DNA of 64,000 nucleotides from Polaribacter ponticola (GCF_026191475.2 NZ_JAOSLC020000002.1:124001-188000), one strand, 5' to 3'; numbered from the stretch's first letter, positions 29,254 to 38,891 are shown. Made by a program: numbers and translations. The notes: a model not told the origin generated them from the sequence alone.

Positions 29254-29300
29254 ACGTATAAATTGTTAATGTTCGTTTTTAGTTGTTTGTTTTGTTGCTG

Positions 29301-29308
29301 CAAATATA
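29301..29308 (-). promoter_or_regulatory. Putative fabI promoter, -7 box
   Basis: TATATTTG on the minus strand (TAnnTTTG type), in the short gap between recN and fabI, 48 bp before the fabI ATG. No clear -33 TTTG. Confidence 0.55.
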
Positions 29309-29311
29309 ATC

Positions 29312-30964
29312 TTAATTTAATAACTCTTTTGCATGTGTTAAAGCCGTTTCAGAAATCTCTTTTCCGCTTAACATTTCTGCAATTTCTACAATTCTTTCTT
29401 CTATAGTAAGTAATTTTAAATTTGTAGTTGTAATTCTATTTACTTCTTTTTTATATACTTTATAATGGTTATTTCCTTTAGCTGCAACTTGTGGTAAATG
29501 TGTTATAGAAATTACTTGCATATGCTTGCTCATTTGTTGCATAATTGCAGCAATTTTATTGGAAACTTCTCCAGAAACACCTGTATCAATTTCATCAAAA
29601 ATAATAGTTGGTAATTGTATATTTTCTGATAAGACTTTCTTTACAGCAAGCATTATTCTAGATAATTCTCCACCAGAAGCTACTTTCTTTAACTCGCCAA
29701 AATTACCACCTTTGTTTGCAGAAAAAAGGAATTCTAATTCATCTTTTCCGTTTGAAAAATACGTTTTTGTTGGTTTTATGTTGATAGAAAAGCGAGCATT
29801 TTCCATACCTAATTCTGAGAGCAACTCTTCTAATTCGCTTTTTAAGTTTTTAATTACTTTTTTTCTTGAAGCTGATATTTTTAAAGCTACTTTATCTAGT
29901 TTTTCAGATACGCTTTCAATCTCTTTTTTCTTTTGATTGATTGTTGCATCTGCATTTTCTACTAAACTTACTTTTTCTGATAACGTTTCTAGAATCGTTA
30001 ATAATTCTTCATTAGAATTCACATAATGTTTCTTCTGTAAATTATATAACAATTGTAACCTGTAATTAATTTCTTCAGCTTCATTTGGATTGAATTCTAC
30101 ATTTTCATTGGCCGTTTCTAATTCGCCAATGATATCATCAACCTCTATTTTTACACTTGTTATTCTTTCTGATATTTCTTGATATTCTTTAGAAAAAGGT
30201 GCAATTTTAGACAACCTGTTTTCTAAAGTCTGTAGTAGATTTTGAATACCAGATTGTTCATTCACAGAAATATCTAAAGCTTCAGATAAATTAAGCTTTA
30301 TGTCTTCTATATTATTTAATTTTTCTAGCTTACTCTCTAGTTCTTCTTGTTCGGCTGCTTGTAAATTAGCATCTTCTAATTCTGTAAATAAATGTAAATT
30401 ATAATCGTGTTGTAAATTAACTTCTCTCTGCGTTGTCTCTAGATTTTCTAACTCTTTTTTAAGCACATTTAATTGCTGAACGCCTCTTTTATAAGAAGCT
30501 ACTTTTGATGTATTTTTAGCTAAAGCATCTAAAACTGAGAATTGAAAATTAACATCAGACAATTCCATCGTTTGATGTTGAGAATGTACATCAATCAATT
30601 GAGAACGTAATTGATTTAATATTGATAAATTAACAGGCGTATCATTTACAAAAGCACGCGATTTACCAGATGGTAAAATTTCTCTTCTTAAAATAGTAAT
30701 GTCTTCGTAATCTAAATCTACTTCTTCAAAAAAATCTTTTAAATTATAATTAGAAATAGCAACTTTGGCTTCTACAATACATTTTTTAGAAGTGTCTTTT
30801 AATGAAGATAAATCTGCTCTATTACCTAGAACTAAACCTAAAGCTCCTAAAAGTATCGATTTACCAGCTCCTGTTTCTCCAGTAATAATAGAAAGACCAG
30901 AAGAAAAATCAATAGATAATTGATTGATTAATGCGTAGTTATGTATAGATAATGAAGTTAACAA
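29312..30964 (-). CDS. recN: DNA repair protein RecN
   Basis: An SMC-like ATPase acting in double-strand break repair. The N-terminal head has the Walker A motif ITGETGAGKSILLGALGLVLG (about 28-48). A long coiled coil covers about 150-370. The C-terminal head has the signature SGGELSRIMLAVK and Walker B IIFDEIDTGVSGEVS, followed by VISITHLPQVAA. At 550 residues it is full length. It is the last gene of the bamD-rpoZ-coaBC-porD-recN run. Confidence 0.96.
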   Translation of the reverse strand: MLTSLSIHNYALINQLSIDFSSGLSIITGETGAGKSILLGALGLVLGNRADLSSLKDTSKKCIVEAKVAISNYNLKDFFEEVDLDYEDITILRREILPSGKSRAFVNDTPVNLSILNQLRSQLIDVHSQHQTMELSDVNFQFSVLDALAKNTSKVASYKRGVQQLNVLKKELENLETTQREVNLQHDYNLHLFTELEDANLQAAEQEELESKLEKLNNIEDIKLNLSEALDISVNEQSGIQNLLQTLENRLSKIAPFSKEYQEISERITSVKIEVDDIIGELETANENVEFNPNEAEEINYRLQLLYNLQKKHYVNSNEELLTILETLSEKVSLVENADATINQKKKEIESVSEKLDKVALKISASRKKVIKNLKSELEELLSELGMENARFSINIKPTKTYFSNGKDELEFLFSANKGGNFGELKKVASGGELSRIMLAVKKVLSENIQLPTIIFDEIDTGVSGEVSNKIAAIMQQMSKHMQVISITHLPQVAAKGNNHYKVYKKEVNRITTTNLKLLTIEERIVEIAEMLSGKEISETALTHAKELLN

Positions 30965-31025
30965 ATTCGCTAAATTTTAGAGATTAAATTTAGTGAAATA
31001 ATTTCATAAAAAATAAAGAAAACTA

Positions 31026-31916
31026 TTATTCAATACTTCTCCATTTAGCGTTGTTATTGGGAGAAATTTTTCTTAAAGTAGTTGCTAAACGAGCGGCGTT
31101 TCTAGTTCTAGGTCCATCAGAATATATACTTACAACTTCATCTGCTTTTGCATCAAAAAAAGTACGGATTAAGAAATTACCAACTGTTTTGTTATAGATG
31201 CCTTCTATAGATAAAACTGCATCTTCTATAGATTGTTTTGCATAATCTTTATTATTTGCAAAATTATCTAAACCTTTAATGTGATAGTTGTATAAAGTAT
31301 TTCTGTAGTTTTTTAATTTTGGAGATAACAAATTATCTATTAATAAATAACGATTTTGCTTTCCCACAACATTTTGCCATGAAGATAAACCACTTTGTTG
31401 TGCTTGCAACATTACATTCTGCGCTTCTTTTAATTCAGTTTCTCCTCCGTATTTAGAAAAAGTATCAGCATCTAAACCCAAAATTGTGTAAACATAAAAA
31501 ACAATTGTAGAAATTAAGTTACTATCAAAAGAGTTTTTATTATAGACTAAAGGATCGAATTCGTTGTATTTAAAAGAAAAATCATTGTCTTTTAAGTTTA
31601 AAACAGGGCTTGTATAACTAGAACCAAAAATGGGTCTTGTAGATTGTACTTGTAAAGTAGCTGTAAACGTATTATTATCTCTAGCAGTTATAATAATGGT
31701 CATTGCGCAATCTACTTTTTCTTCATTATCAACAATTCTATCTGTCCATTTTGTTTGATTAATAAACTCATTTAAAGACTTTTGTAAAGTTGTAAAAACT
31801 TGTTTATTAGAACCTGCAACCTGTTCATCATTTACAGTTACCAAACAATTTAACTCTTGAGAATTTGTATTGATACTAGATAATAATAAAGCAAAAAGAA
31901 AAACAAGTTTACGCAT
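31026..31916 (-). CDS. porD: PorD-type protein (DUF4835), type IX secretion associated
   Basis: A 296-residue secreted protein with a signal peptide (about 1-19, ending NTNSQ). It carries the DUF4835 pattern: ELNCLVTVNDEQVAGSNKQVF at the mature start, FTATLQVQSTRPIFGSSY, FDPLVYNKNSFDSNLISTIVFYVY, and a C-terminal NAARLATTLRKISPNNN. The family is annotated as PorD, connected with the Bacteroidota type IX secretion system, though its precise role is unclear. It sits between coaBC and recN, as in many Bacteroidota. Confidence 0.85.
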   Translation of the reverse strand: MRKLVFLFALLLSSINTNSQELNCLVTVNDEQVAGSNKQVFTTLQKSLNEFINQTKWTDRIVDNEEKVDCAMTIIITARDNNTFTATLQVQSTRPIFGSSYTSPVLNLKDNDFSFKYNEFDPLVYNKNSFDSNLISTIVFYVYTILGLDADTFSKYGGETELKEAQNVMLQAQQSGLSSWQNVVGKQNRYLLIDNLLSPKLKNYRNTLYNYHIKGLDNFANNKDYAKQSIEDAVLSIEGIYNKTVGNFLIRTFFDAKADEVVSIYSDGPRTRNAARLATTLRKISPNNNAKWRSIE

Positions 31917-31932
31917 CTTATATTTTTTAATT

Positions 31933-31977
31933 GATTTTGATACTATTTTTTATTGTTCAAAAATCACTCGAACAGAT
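31933..31977. repeat. Dispersed palindromic intergenic repeat, degenerate copy C
   Basis: TTTTGATAC ... AAAATCACTCGAACAGATA, a worn copy of the TCTCGATAC / ACTCGAACTGACA element, in the gap between coaBC and porD. Confidence 0.5.
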
Positions 31978-32012
31978 ATAATATTAGTCTAATAAATTTA
32001 GATCGAAATATT

Positions 32013-33221
32013 TTAATTTATTTTACTTATTATCTCGCTAATAATATCTTTAGCAACTTCTATCTTCGATTTTAATTCAAATGGTTTTTCACTAAAATCT
32101 TTATCAATAATAGTAATTTTATTTGTGTTTGTTGCAAAACCAGCACCTTTATCTTGTAATGAATTTAAAACAATAGCATCTAAATTTTTACGTTTAATCT
32201 TACTTTTTGCATTTTCAATTTCATTATTAGTTTCTAAAGCAAAACCAACCAAAAACTGATTTTTCTTAATAACTCCTAAAGAAGCCAAAATGTCTTTTGT
32301 TGGAGTTAACTCCATTACTAACGAAGAATCTTTCTTTTTTATTTTCTGATTTGCAATATTTTTTGGTTTGTAATCTGCAACAGCTGCAGATAAAATTGCA
32401 ATATCTACATTATTAAAATAGGTATGCGCTGCATTGTACATATCATCCGCAGAAACAACATCAATTCTAGTTACAAAAGAATGTTTTATTTGCTGATGAC
32501 TAGGACCTGATATTAAAATAACCTCTGCGCCTAAATTAGCAGCAGCATTTGCAATTGCAAAACCCATTTTTCCTGAAGAATGATTTCCTATAAAACGAAC
32601 AGGATCTATAGCTTCATATGTTGGACCAGCTGTTATTAAAACCTTTTTCCCACGAAGTGGTAATTTCGATAAAATATCATTTTCTATAAAAGAAACAATA
32701 TCTTCTGGCTCTGCCATTCTACCTTCTCCAACCAATCCACTTGCAAGCTCTCCTGAAGCAGCAGGAATTAATATATTACCAAAAGATTGTAATTTTTGTA
32801 AACTTTCTTTAGTTGATGGATGAATATACATATCTAAATCCATGGCTGGCGCAAAGTATACAGGACATTTTGCAGATAAATACGTTGCTAACAATAAATT
32901 GTTGCAAGTACCATTAGACATTTTAGAAAGTGTATTTGCTGTAGCTGGAGCAATTAAAAAATAATCTGCCCAAAGCCCTAAATCTACATGATTATTCCAT
33001 AATTCATTTTCTTCTTCTTTTTCATAAAAAGTAGAATGAACAGGATTTTTAGAAAGTGTAGAAAGTGTAAGAGGTGTTATAAAATCTTTAGACGCAGGTG
33101 TCATAATAACTTTAACATCTGCGCCTAATTTTATAAACAAACGAACTAAACTAGCCGTTTTATAAGCAGCAATTCCAGCTGTTACACATAATAGAATTTT
33201 TTTACCGCTTAAAACAGACAT
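32013..33221 (-). CDS. coaBC: Bifunctional phosphopantothenoylcysteine decarboxylase/synthetase
   Basis: Two consecutive steps of coenzyme A synthesis. The N-terminal CoaC flavoprotein domain (about 1-180) has GIAAYKTASLVRLF, the catalytic His in NHVDLGLWAD, and the PXMNXXMW-like APAMDLDMYIHPST. The C-terminal CoaB domain (about 185-400) has LITAGPTYEAIDPVRFIGNHSSGKMG, AAVADYKPKN and the Lys-rich KIKKKDSSLVMELTPTKDIL. At 402 residues it is standard length. Its ATG overlaps the rpoZ stop by one base, so the two are cotranscribed. Confidence 0.96.
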   Translation of the reverse strand: MSVLSGKKILLCVTAGIAAYKTASLVRLFIKLGADVKVIMTPASKDFITPLTLSTLSKNPVHSTFYEKEEENELWNNHVDLGLWADYFLIAPATANTLSKMSNGTCNNLLLATYLSAKCPVYFAPAMDLDMYIHPSTKESLQKLQSFGNILIPAASGELASGLVGEGRMAEPEDIVSFIENDILSKLPLRGKKVLITAGPTYEAIDPVRFIGNHSSGKMGFAIANAAANLGAEVILISGPSHQQIKHSFVTRIDVVSADDMYNAAHTYFNNVDIAILSAAVADYKPKNIANQKIKKKDSSLVMELTPTKDILASLGVIKKNQFLVGFALETNNEIENAKSKIKRKNLDAIVLNSLQDKGAGFATNTNKITIIDKDFSEKPFELKSKIEVAKDIISEIISKIN

Positions 33222-33541
33222 TATTCTGCGTCTGGAGTTCTAAAATATACTTTTTCGTTTAACCATTCTTCAACAGCAATTGCAGTCGGTTTAGGCAAAC
33301 GTTCGTAAAATTTAGATACTTCTATTTGTTCTTTATTTTCAAAAACTTCTTCTAAACTATCATTATAAGTAGCAAACTCATCTAATTTATCAACTAATTC
33401 TTTCTTTAAATCAGAATTGATTTGTGTTGCTCTTTTTGCAATAATAGAAATAGCCTCATAAATATTTTCGGTTTGAGCCTCAATTTCGTTTTTGTTATAA
33501 GTAATAGTGCTTAAAGCAGCTTGTGTATCTTTATAATCCAT
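33221..33541 (-). CDS. rpoZ: RNA polymerase omega subunit
   Basis: 106 residues of the Bacteroidota omega (RpoZ/Rpb6-like) type. It has YEAISIIAKRATQINSDLKKEL (about 29-50), which corresponds to the omega core, then a C-terminal EEWLNEKVYFRTPD. It assists RNA polymerase assembly. Six bases downstream of bamD and overlapping coaBC, in the conserved Bacteroidota gene order. Confidence 0.88.
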   Translation of the reverse strand: MDYKDTQAALSTITYNKNEIEAQTENIYEAISIIAKRATQINSDLKKELVDKLDEFATYNDSLEEVFENKEQIEVSKFYERLPKPTAIAVEEWLNEKVYFRTPDAE

Positions 33542-33547
33542 AATTTG

Positions 33548-34420
33548 TTATTTCTTCTTTTTTGAATTCTTGTTTGCAGTAGTAGCATTTAATTTAGCCA
33601 TTATTGCATTTACTCTTACTTCTTCTTTTTGTAAAGTTGCAAGCATATTGTTTGAATCTTCTAGATATTTAGTTTCTGGAAAATTTCTTTTTAATTTTTC
33701 GTAAGCCTCAATTGCATCTTTTATACGTTCAGATTTTCTTCTATCCGTACTTTTTAAGACAAAATCATGTGCACATTTTAATCTGTAATATAATGCTTCT
33801 TCTTTAAACTCAGAACCTAAATAATCTGAAAGTAAATTATCAAACGCTTGTATAGCAGCTTTATAATTTCTCATGTCATAATCTGCAGTTCTATAATACG
33901 TTTTAGCTATTTGAAAATATTTTTCCTGTAGTTTGTATCGTATTTCTTGATAATGCTTATTTGCCTCTTCTAATTTAGGAGAATCTGGATATGTGTTAAT
34001 AAAGCTTTGAAAAGCTTCTAATGCTTTATTAGTGTCTGTAGGATCTTTACTAAAAACAGGCGAAGCTAATTTATAACTATATGCAGATAAAAATGCTGCA
34101 TCTTCTTTTTTAGAGCTTTTAGAGTAATTTTTTGTAAAACGATCAAAATAATAACCAGCAATGCTATAATTTTTTTCGTTAAAATTTGATTGAGCAACCA
34201 TAAACTGAATACGCTCCATCTGAGGTTTACCTCTATAAGCAGGTGTTATTTTTTCGAACAAACGCAGCGCTTTATTGTACTTTTTACTTTCGTACATCTT
34301 TGTAGCCATTTTGTATTGCTCATCTACACTACCTTTGTTAAGTACTTTCTGATATTCTCCACAAGAATATAACAAAAGACTCAACACTAATAAATACGCT
34401 AAATTTTTAATTTTTTGCAT
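33548..34420 (-). CDS. bamD: Outer-membrane assembly lipoprotein BamD
   Basis: A TPR-rich lipoprotein of the BAM complex that inserts outer-membrane barrels. The signal peptide ends in the lipobox LLYSC (Cys about 20). TPR-like repeats cover about 35-260, including YNKALRLFEKITPAYRGKP, YPDSPKLEEANKHYQEI and a basic KSERIKDAIEAYEKLKRNFPET. The C-terminus is Lys-rich. It heads the bamD-rpoZ-coaBC-porD-recN run. A TAATTTTG box ends only 4 bp before the ATG. Confidence 0.93.
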   Translation of the reverse strand: MQKIKNLAYLLVLSLLLYSCGEYQKVLNKGSVDEQYKMATKMYESKKYNKALRLFEKITPAYRGKPQMERIQFMVAQSNFNEKNYSIAGYYFDRFTKNYSKSSKKEDAAFLSAYSYKLASPVFSKDPTDTNKALEAFQSFINTYPDSPKLEEANKHYQEIRYKLQEKYFQIAKTYYRTADYDMRNYKAAIQAFDNLLSDYLGSEFKEEALYYRLKCAHDFVLKSTDRRKSERIKDAIEAYEKLKRNFPETKYLEDSNNMLATLQKEEVRVNAIMAKLNATTANKNSKKKK

Positions 34421-34424
34421 CGGG

Positions 34425-34432
34425 CAAAATTA
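34425..34432 (-). promoter_or_regulatory. Putative bamD promoter, -7 box abutting the ATG
   Basis: TAATTTTG on the minus strand, 4 bp upstream of the bamD ATG. If used, transcription would start at or within the start codon (leaderless mRNA). No -33 TTTG. Confidence 0.5.
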
Positions 34433-34537
34433 CTAATTAATAATGGATTATTAAAACGATTTTTACACTCTAAATTGTGTATTGCAATATTCAACAAAAA
34501 AGACTTAAAAAAAGTATAAAATGATACTAAATGTTTG

Positions 34538-35050
34538 TTAAGGTTGTTGCGTAGTATCCGCAGTAATTAACTGTTTTATATCGTTATCAAACAAATAAAA
34601 ACCTCCTTTATCATCGCCAATTAACTTAATTTTATCTAAAATATTTCTTGCTAAAGCTTCTTCTTCTATTTGCTCAGACACATACCATTGTAGAAAGTTA
34701 TGAGTTGCATAATCTTTTTGTTGCAAGCAAATATCTATTAAATCGTTTATACAAGCAGATACTTTAACTTCGTGATTAAACAATTCTTGAAACATTTCTT
34801 TAAAAGAACCAAATTCTTTTGGAGGTGCTTCTAAAGCAGAAACTTTTGCATGACCTCCTCTTTCATTTACAAATTTTACCAGTTTTAACATATGCATTCT
34901 TTCTTCATCAGAATGCGCATACATAAATTGAGCAACACCTTCAAAACCTAAAACCTCTGCCCAAGAAGCCATAGATAAATATACTTGAGACGATTGTGCT
35001 TCTACTGCTATTTGATTATTTAAAGCTTCTTCAATTATTGGTGATAACAT
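34538..35050 (-). CDS. ftn: Ferritin
   Basis: A 170-residue non-haem ferritin that stores iron in 24-mers. I start at the ATG at 35050 (MLSPIIEEALNNQIAVEAQSS); upstream codons lie between the promoter box and the start and give no plausible sequence. Ferroxidase ligands are seen in VEAQSSQVYLSMASWAE, HSDEERMHMLKLVKF and WYVSEQIEEEALAR. A single-gene unit with a TATTTTTG box 34 bp upstream. Confidence 0.94.
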   Translation of the reverse strand: MLSPIIEEALNNQIAVEAQSSQVYLSMASWAEVLGFEGVAQFMYAHSDEERMHMLKLVKFVNERGGHAKVSALEAPPKEFGSFKEMFQELFNHEVKVSACINDLIDICLQQKDYATHNFLQWYVSEQIEEEALARNILDKIKLIGDDKGGFYLFDNDIKQLITADTTQQP

Positions 35051-35084
35051 AGTTCTTTGTATTATGATTAATCTATTTATAAGC

Positions 35085-35092
35085 CAAAAATA
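35085..35092 (-). promoter_or_regulatory. Putative ferritin promoter, -7 box
   Basis: TATTTTTG on the minus strand, TAnnTTTG type, 34 bp before the ferritin ATG. Confidence 0.55.
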
Positions 35093-35157
35093 CAACTTTT
35101 AAAAAAGGATTCCTCTTTTAGAAGTTGTATTTCTATTTATTTAAAGTTATTCTAAAA

Positions 35158-36033
35158 TTAAAAATTTTCTACAAATTTTTTAATTTTAGTTTCTAATGCA
35201 GTACTTGCCTTTACCAAAGGTAATCTAACATTGTTAGAACAAATATCTAATTCTTGTAAAACAGTTTTAATACCAGCTGGATTATTTTCTTCAAAAATAT
35301 AGTCTATAATATCCATCATTTTAAAATGAATAGCATATCCTTCTTTATTGTTTCCTTCTAAACCATGATTAATCATTGTAGAGAACTCTCTAGGAAAAGC
35401 TTGCCCAATTACAGAAATTACACCAGAACCTCCTGCTAAAGCTACACCTAAAGCTAAATCATCATCTCCAGAAATAATTAAAAAATTTGCTGGTTTATTT
35501 TTTAACAACGTATTGTATTGTTGTTGGTTATTTCCTGCTTCTTTTACAGCTACAATATTGCTAAAATCATTTGCCAAACGTATGGTTGTTGATGGCTCCA
35601 TGTTTTTGGCTGTTCTACCTGGAACATTATATAGAATTATAGGTTTATCTGTAGCTTCTGCAATTGCTTTATAATGTTGATAAAACCCTTCTTGAGTAGG
35701 TTTGCTATAATAAGGTGCTACGGAAAGAATACCATCAATTTCAGATAAATCTCTAGTTTTTAATTCATTTACTACAGACAACGTATTATTACCTCCAACA
35801 CCTAATACTAGTGGTACTCGTTTGTTATTCGCTTTTACAATAACATCTATTATTAAAAGCTTTTCATCTTCTGTTATTGTACCACTTTCTCCTGTGGTTC
35901 CATTAATTACTAAGTAATTTGTTCCGTTTTCAATATTAAAGTTCACTAATTTTGTTAGTGCAACAACATCTACTGTTAAATCATCTCTAAACGGAGTGAC
36001 TAAAGCAACACCTGTACCAATAAATTTCTGCAT
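35158..36033 (-). CDS. dapA: 4-hydroxy-tetrahydrodipicolinate synthase
   Basis: Condenses pyruvate with aspartate semialdehyde in lysine/diaminopimelate synthesis. A 291-residue TIM-barrel with GTGVALVTPF, the NGTTGESGTI loop, the Tyr of ILYNVPGRTAKN and the Schiff-base Lys in IVAVKEAGNNQQ. The C-terminal domain has GIKTVLQELDICSNNVRLPL. The DUF6913 gene lies upstream on the same strand, a frequent flavobacterial pairing. Confidence 0.96.
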   Translation of the reverse strand: MQKFIGTGVALVTPFRDDLTVDVVALTKLVNFNIENGTNYLVINGTTGESGTITEDEKLLIIDVIVKANNKRVPLVLGVGGNNTLSVVNELKTRDLSEIDGILSVAPYYSKPTQEGFYQHYKAIAEATDKPIILYNVPGRTAKNMEPSTTIRLANDFSNIVAVKEAGNNQQQYNTLLKNKPANFLIISGDDDLALGVALAGGSGVISVIGQAFPREFSTMINHGLEGNNKEGYAIHFKMMDIIDYIFEENNPAGIKTVLQELDICSNNVRLPLVKASTALETKIKKFVENF

Positions 36034-36176
36034 TGTTTATAATTTTTACAACTGTAAAATTACGATTTTCAAATTGATAAAAAAGTGAAATAATTAATTC
36101 TTATAAAGAATAAACAACTTTTTGTTTGAAGTTTAATTTTTTATCTTTTTCAAGATTTTTAAGTACCTTTTAAGTT

Positions 36177-36656
36177 CTAAAAAAAAGTATCTGTTTTACT
36201 AGGCACTTCTGCAATTTCAATGTCATATAATTGCTGATTTACTTTAGAGATACCTGCTTTAAACTTAGCATTAGAGTTTAAAACTGCACTTTCTAAATAA
36301 AGATTTTCTTTATCAAAATAACCAATTAATAAATCGAAGGGCTCATCTGTAAAACTTTTAAAATTTGGTTGATGAATGTGCCCGTTCCAACTAAAATCTT
36401 TTTCAGAAAAATGTTTAAAAGAGACTTCTTGGTGCTTTTTATATGGTCTAAAACTATAAATTTTAGCATTTCTAAGGTTTAAAATCTTCTCTACTTCATC
36501 TTTTACATTTACCCATTTAGAAATTTCATCTGTAGTTAAAATACCAACTGTTTTTATTTCATTTTGGCAAACAACTCTATTGTTCTCTTTTATAATGAGA
36601 ACTTTGTTAAATTGTTTTTTTAAAAAGTATTTTTTATATCTGGTAAATTTTAACAA
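36177..36656 (-). CDS. DUF6913 family protein
   Basis: 159 residues with the family features KTVGILTTDEI, DFSWNGHIHQPNFKSF, FDLLIGYFDKENLYL, and NAKFKAGISKVNQQLYDIEI. The function of this flavobacterial family is unknown. No signal peptide. It is upstream of dapA and downstream of a phytase-like lipoprotein gene on the same strand (30-bp gap). Confidence 0.75.
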   Translation of the reverse strand: MLKFTRYKKYFLKKQFNKVLIIKENNRVVCQNEIKTVGILTTDEISKWVNVKDEVEKILNLRNAKIYSFRPYKKHQEVSFKHFSEKDFSWNGHIHQPNFKSFTDEPFDLLIGYFDKENLYLESAVLNSNAKFKAGISKVNQQLYDIEIAEVPSKTDTFF

Positions 36657-36686
36657 GTTGTTACTTTTTGGTTTGTAAAAATACTA

Positions 36687-37775
36687 TTATTTATTTGTTT
36701 GTATCTCTAACAAAATAAATTGATTTAATTGTTTCCCATAAATTTGAAAATTATCATCCGAAACAAGTAATAAAGATTTGTTTCCATTTGGTAAAACTGG
36801 ACCAAATATAATCCCTTCAATATTATCTATAATACCTTCTGTTAACTTATTTTTTACATCATTAAAATTAAATAGCAATCGTTTTTTTAGAGGAATAAAA
36901 TTCGTTGTTTTTAAAGCTTCTATCTCTATAATATTTGTAGATTCTTTTTCTATAGTAGCTTCAAAAATTCTAACAATATTGCCATAAGCTCCATAACCAT
37001 TTTGGTAAGTTCTTTCGATTACAAAAAAATGATTTTCTTTATATTCTAAAATCGCAGTAACACCATTTAAATTAATGTTTCCTTTTGCTGGTTTTGTAAT
37101 ATGTTCTAATTGATATGCAAATTGCTTTGTTGCTTTTTTATAATTATTATCAAAATAGGTAATTCTAATTGGTGAAGATTTTTTTGTAAAAGTTGGGTCT
37201 TCTCCATCTGATTTTAACGGCGCTTCAAATGCTGCCCAAAAACCATCATCATTTATACTCTTAGAAGATGCTTCAAAAGCTGCATTATGTTTTATGTTTT
37301 CTAAATTTGATAAACTTTTAGGCAGTTCAATATTTTTAATAAAACCACCATTTTCATCAACCTTAAATACTCTTGGTTTTTTTCCTTTTCTTACAGAACC
37401 TTCACTTACTAAATTAATTTCTTTGGTCTTTTCATCAATAAAAACAGATTCTAAATCTAAAGCATTGTCTTTATAAAAAGTGGTTGTAGAATCTTTTAAA
37501 AAAATAGCATTATTAAAGTCTATAGACGCTATTTTATTTGCTTCAATTTTAATATTTGCTGATAAAATTCTTGGATTTCTAGCATCATCTACTACAAAAT
37601 AGTATTGATTGTTCACATAATCCACCCCAGATAAACCTCCAATAATTGAGTTTTTAAATTCAATTGAATCTTTTAAAACATATTCATCCAAAAAGTTTAA
37701 TTGCGTTTGATTTGTATGCTTGCAAGACAAAAACAAAATTTCTATGCATAAAAGAAAATATATTTTTTTCATCAA
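36687..37775 (-). CDS. Esterase-like activity of phytase family lipoprotein
   Basis: A 362-residue protein of PF13449 type, a beta-propeller related to alkaline phytases. The signal peptide ends in the lipobox LFLSC (about Cys 19). Family segments are GGLSGVDYVNNQYYFVVDDARNP, LESVFIDEKTKEINLVSEGSV, ENIKHNAAFEASSKSINDDGFW, and FFVIERTYQNGYGAYGNIVRIFEA. The start is MM; the second Met is equally possible. Phosphoesterase activity is a family prediction, not shown here. Confidence 0.85.
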   Translation of the reverse strand: MMKKIYFLLCIEILFLSCKHTNQTQLNFLDEYVLKDSIEFKNSIIGGLSGVDYVNNQYYFVVDDARNPRILSANIKIEANKIASIDFNNAIFLKDSTTTFYKDNALDLESVFIDEKTKEINLVSEGSVRKGKKPRVFKVDENGGFIKNIELPKSLSNLENIKHNAAFEASSKSINDDGFWAAFEAPLKSDGEDPTFTKKSSPIRITYFDNNYKKATKQFAYQLEHITKPAKGNINLNGVTAILEYKENHFFVIERTYQNGYGAYGNIVRIFEATIEKESTNIIEIEALKTTNFIPLKKRLLFNFNDVKNKLTEGIIDNIEGIIFGPVLPNGNKSLLLVSDDNFQIYGKQLNQFILLEIQTNK

Positions 37776-37859
37776 TAAATTATTTTATAGCAAATATATC
37801 GTTTTATTGTTTTTGTAAGCACTTATAAAATGACTCGTCTAAAAGAAAAACCAAATAAC

Positions 37860-38247
37860 ATGAAAAAAAATTATTCTTATTTTAAAAATAATTGCTGCTG
37901 TAATTATGCTTCAAACTTTATTTTATAAATTCTCTGGTGCACAAGAGAGTATCGAATTATTTACAAAAATAGCCGGAGATCGAGAAGTTTATATGAGAAT
38001 TGGCACAGGTATATTAGAATTTATAGCTTCTATTATGCTTTTTTCTAAACTAAACTCTTGGTTTGGTGCTTTTTTAACTATTGGTTTAATGGGAGGTGGT
38101 GTATTTTCTCATTTAACAAAACTTGGAATTGAGCATAACAATGATGGAGGACTACTTTTTGGAAGTGCAGTATTAATCCTTATTATTGGTTTAATAGTTC
38201 TTTTTAAAGAAAGAAAAAACATTCCTATTGTTGGAAATCGTCTTTAG
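37860..38247 (+). CDS. DoxX-like small membrane protein, frameshift at the N-terminus
   Basis: A 128-residue, four-helix DoxX-like membrane protein once corrected. The long frame begins only at 37906 (MLQTLFYKFSG). The expected start is the ATG at 37860, reading MKKIILILKIIAAVIMLQT. It is broken by an 8-A run at 37863-37870; seven A's restore it. The core QTLFYKFSGAQESIELFTKIAG and GTGILEFIASIMLF is typical. DoxX proteins are often linked to redox or stress functions, but no specific role can be assigned. The 3' end overlaps the convergent YhhN gene by 23 bp. Confidence 0.78.
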
Positions 38248-38890
38248 CAATCATTGCTTTACAAATTAAATACTGTGCAACTATATATGTTAGCATAATG
38301 CACAATTGATAGTATTCTTTTGGAGAATAAAACTTATTTATAGCAATTAAACTATCAGATAAAATAAAAAGAATTGTTCCTAAAAGCAACCAAGTATTTG
38401 CTGTTCTTTTTTGATGCATATAATTAAGTAAAGATACTACTCCAAAAACTGAAATTACAACTCCATAAACAATTACGGGTATTTTAAATTCGCCTAAATT
38501 TTCTTTAATCAAGTTTAAAAACAAAAACAAGAACACCGCAAATGGCAAACATGCTATCGCAATTTTTTGCAAACTAATTTTCTTAAAAAAGGCAATTGTA
38601 ATTTTTATATATAGAACATGAGCTAACAAAAAAGAAGCTAATCCAAACACAAAAAATTGCTCTTTAAAAAGCAACAAAACATCTCCCCAAAAAGAAAAAA
38701 ACAAAGCAGAAACAAACCAAAAATTAGCTTTTTTAACCGATAGCAGATATACAACTACCAAGGAGGTAATTATAAAAGGCTTACTTATAAAAGCTAATTT
38801 TAAATTAAATAAAATACCTACTATATGTAAACTAGCAATTACTAAAAAAGCCAAAGAAGCAATTGTTGTTTTTCTCTTTAATGCTATCAT
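38225..38890 (-). CDS. YhhN family membrane protein (lysoplasmalogenase-like)
   Basis: A 221-residue polytopic protein with seven or eight helices. It carries family marks such as FIITSLVVVYLLS, ALFFSFWGDVLLLF, FGLASFLLAHVLYI and GTILFILSDSLIAINKF. Some members hydrolyse lysoplasmalogens (family knowledge). One base separates it from the ABC permease/peptidase gene upstream, so it is likely cotranscribed with that system. Confidence 0.85.
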   Translation of the reverse strand: MIALKRKTTIASLAFLVIASLHIVGILFNLKLAFISKPFIITSLVVVYLLSVKKANFWFVSALFFSFWGDVLLLFKEQFFVFGLASFLLAHVLYIKITIAFFKKISLQKIAIACLPFAVFLFLFLNLIKENLGEFKIPVIVYGVVISVFGVVSLLNYMHQKRTANTWLLLGTILFILSDSLIAINKFYSPKEYYQLCIMLTYIVAQYLICKAMIAKDDFQQ

Positions 38891-38891
38891 A

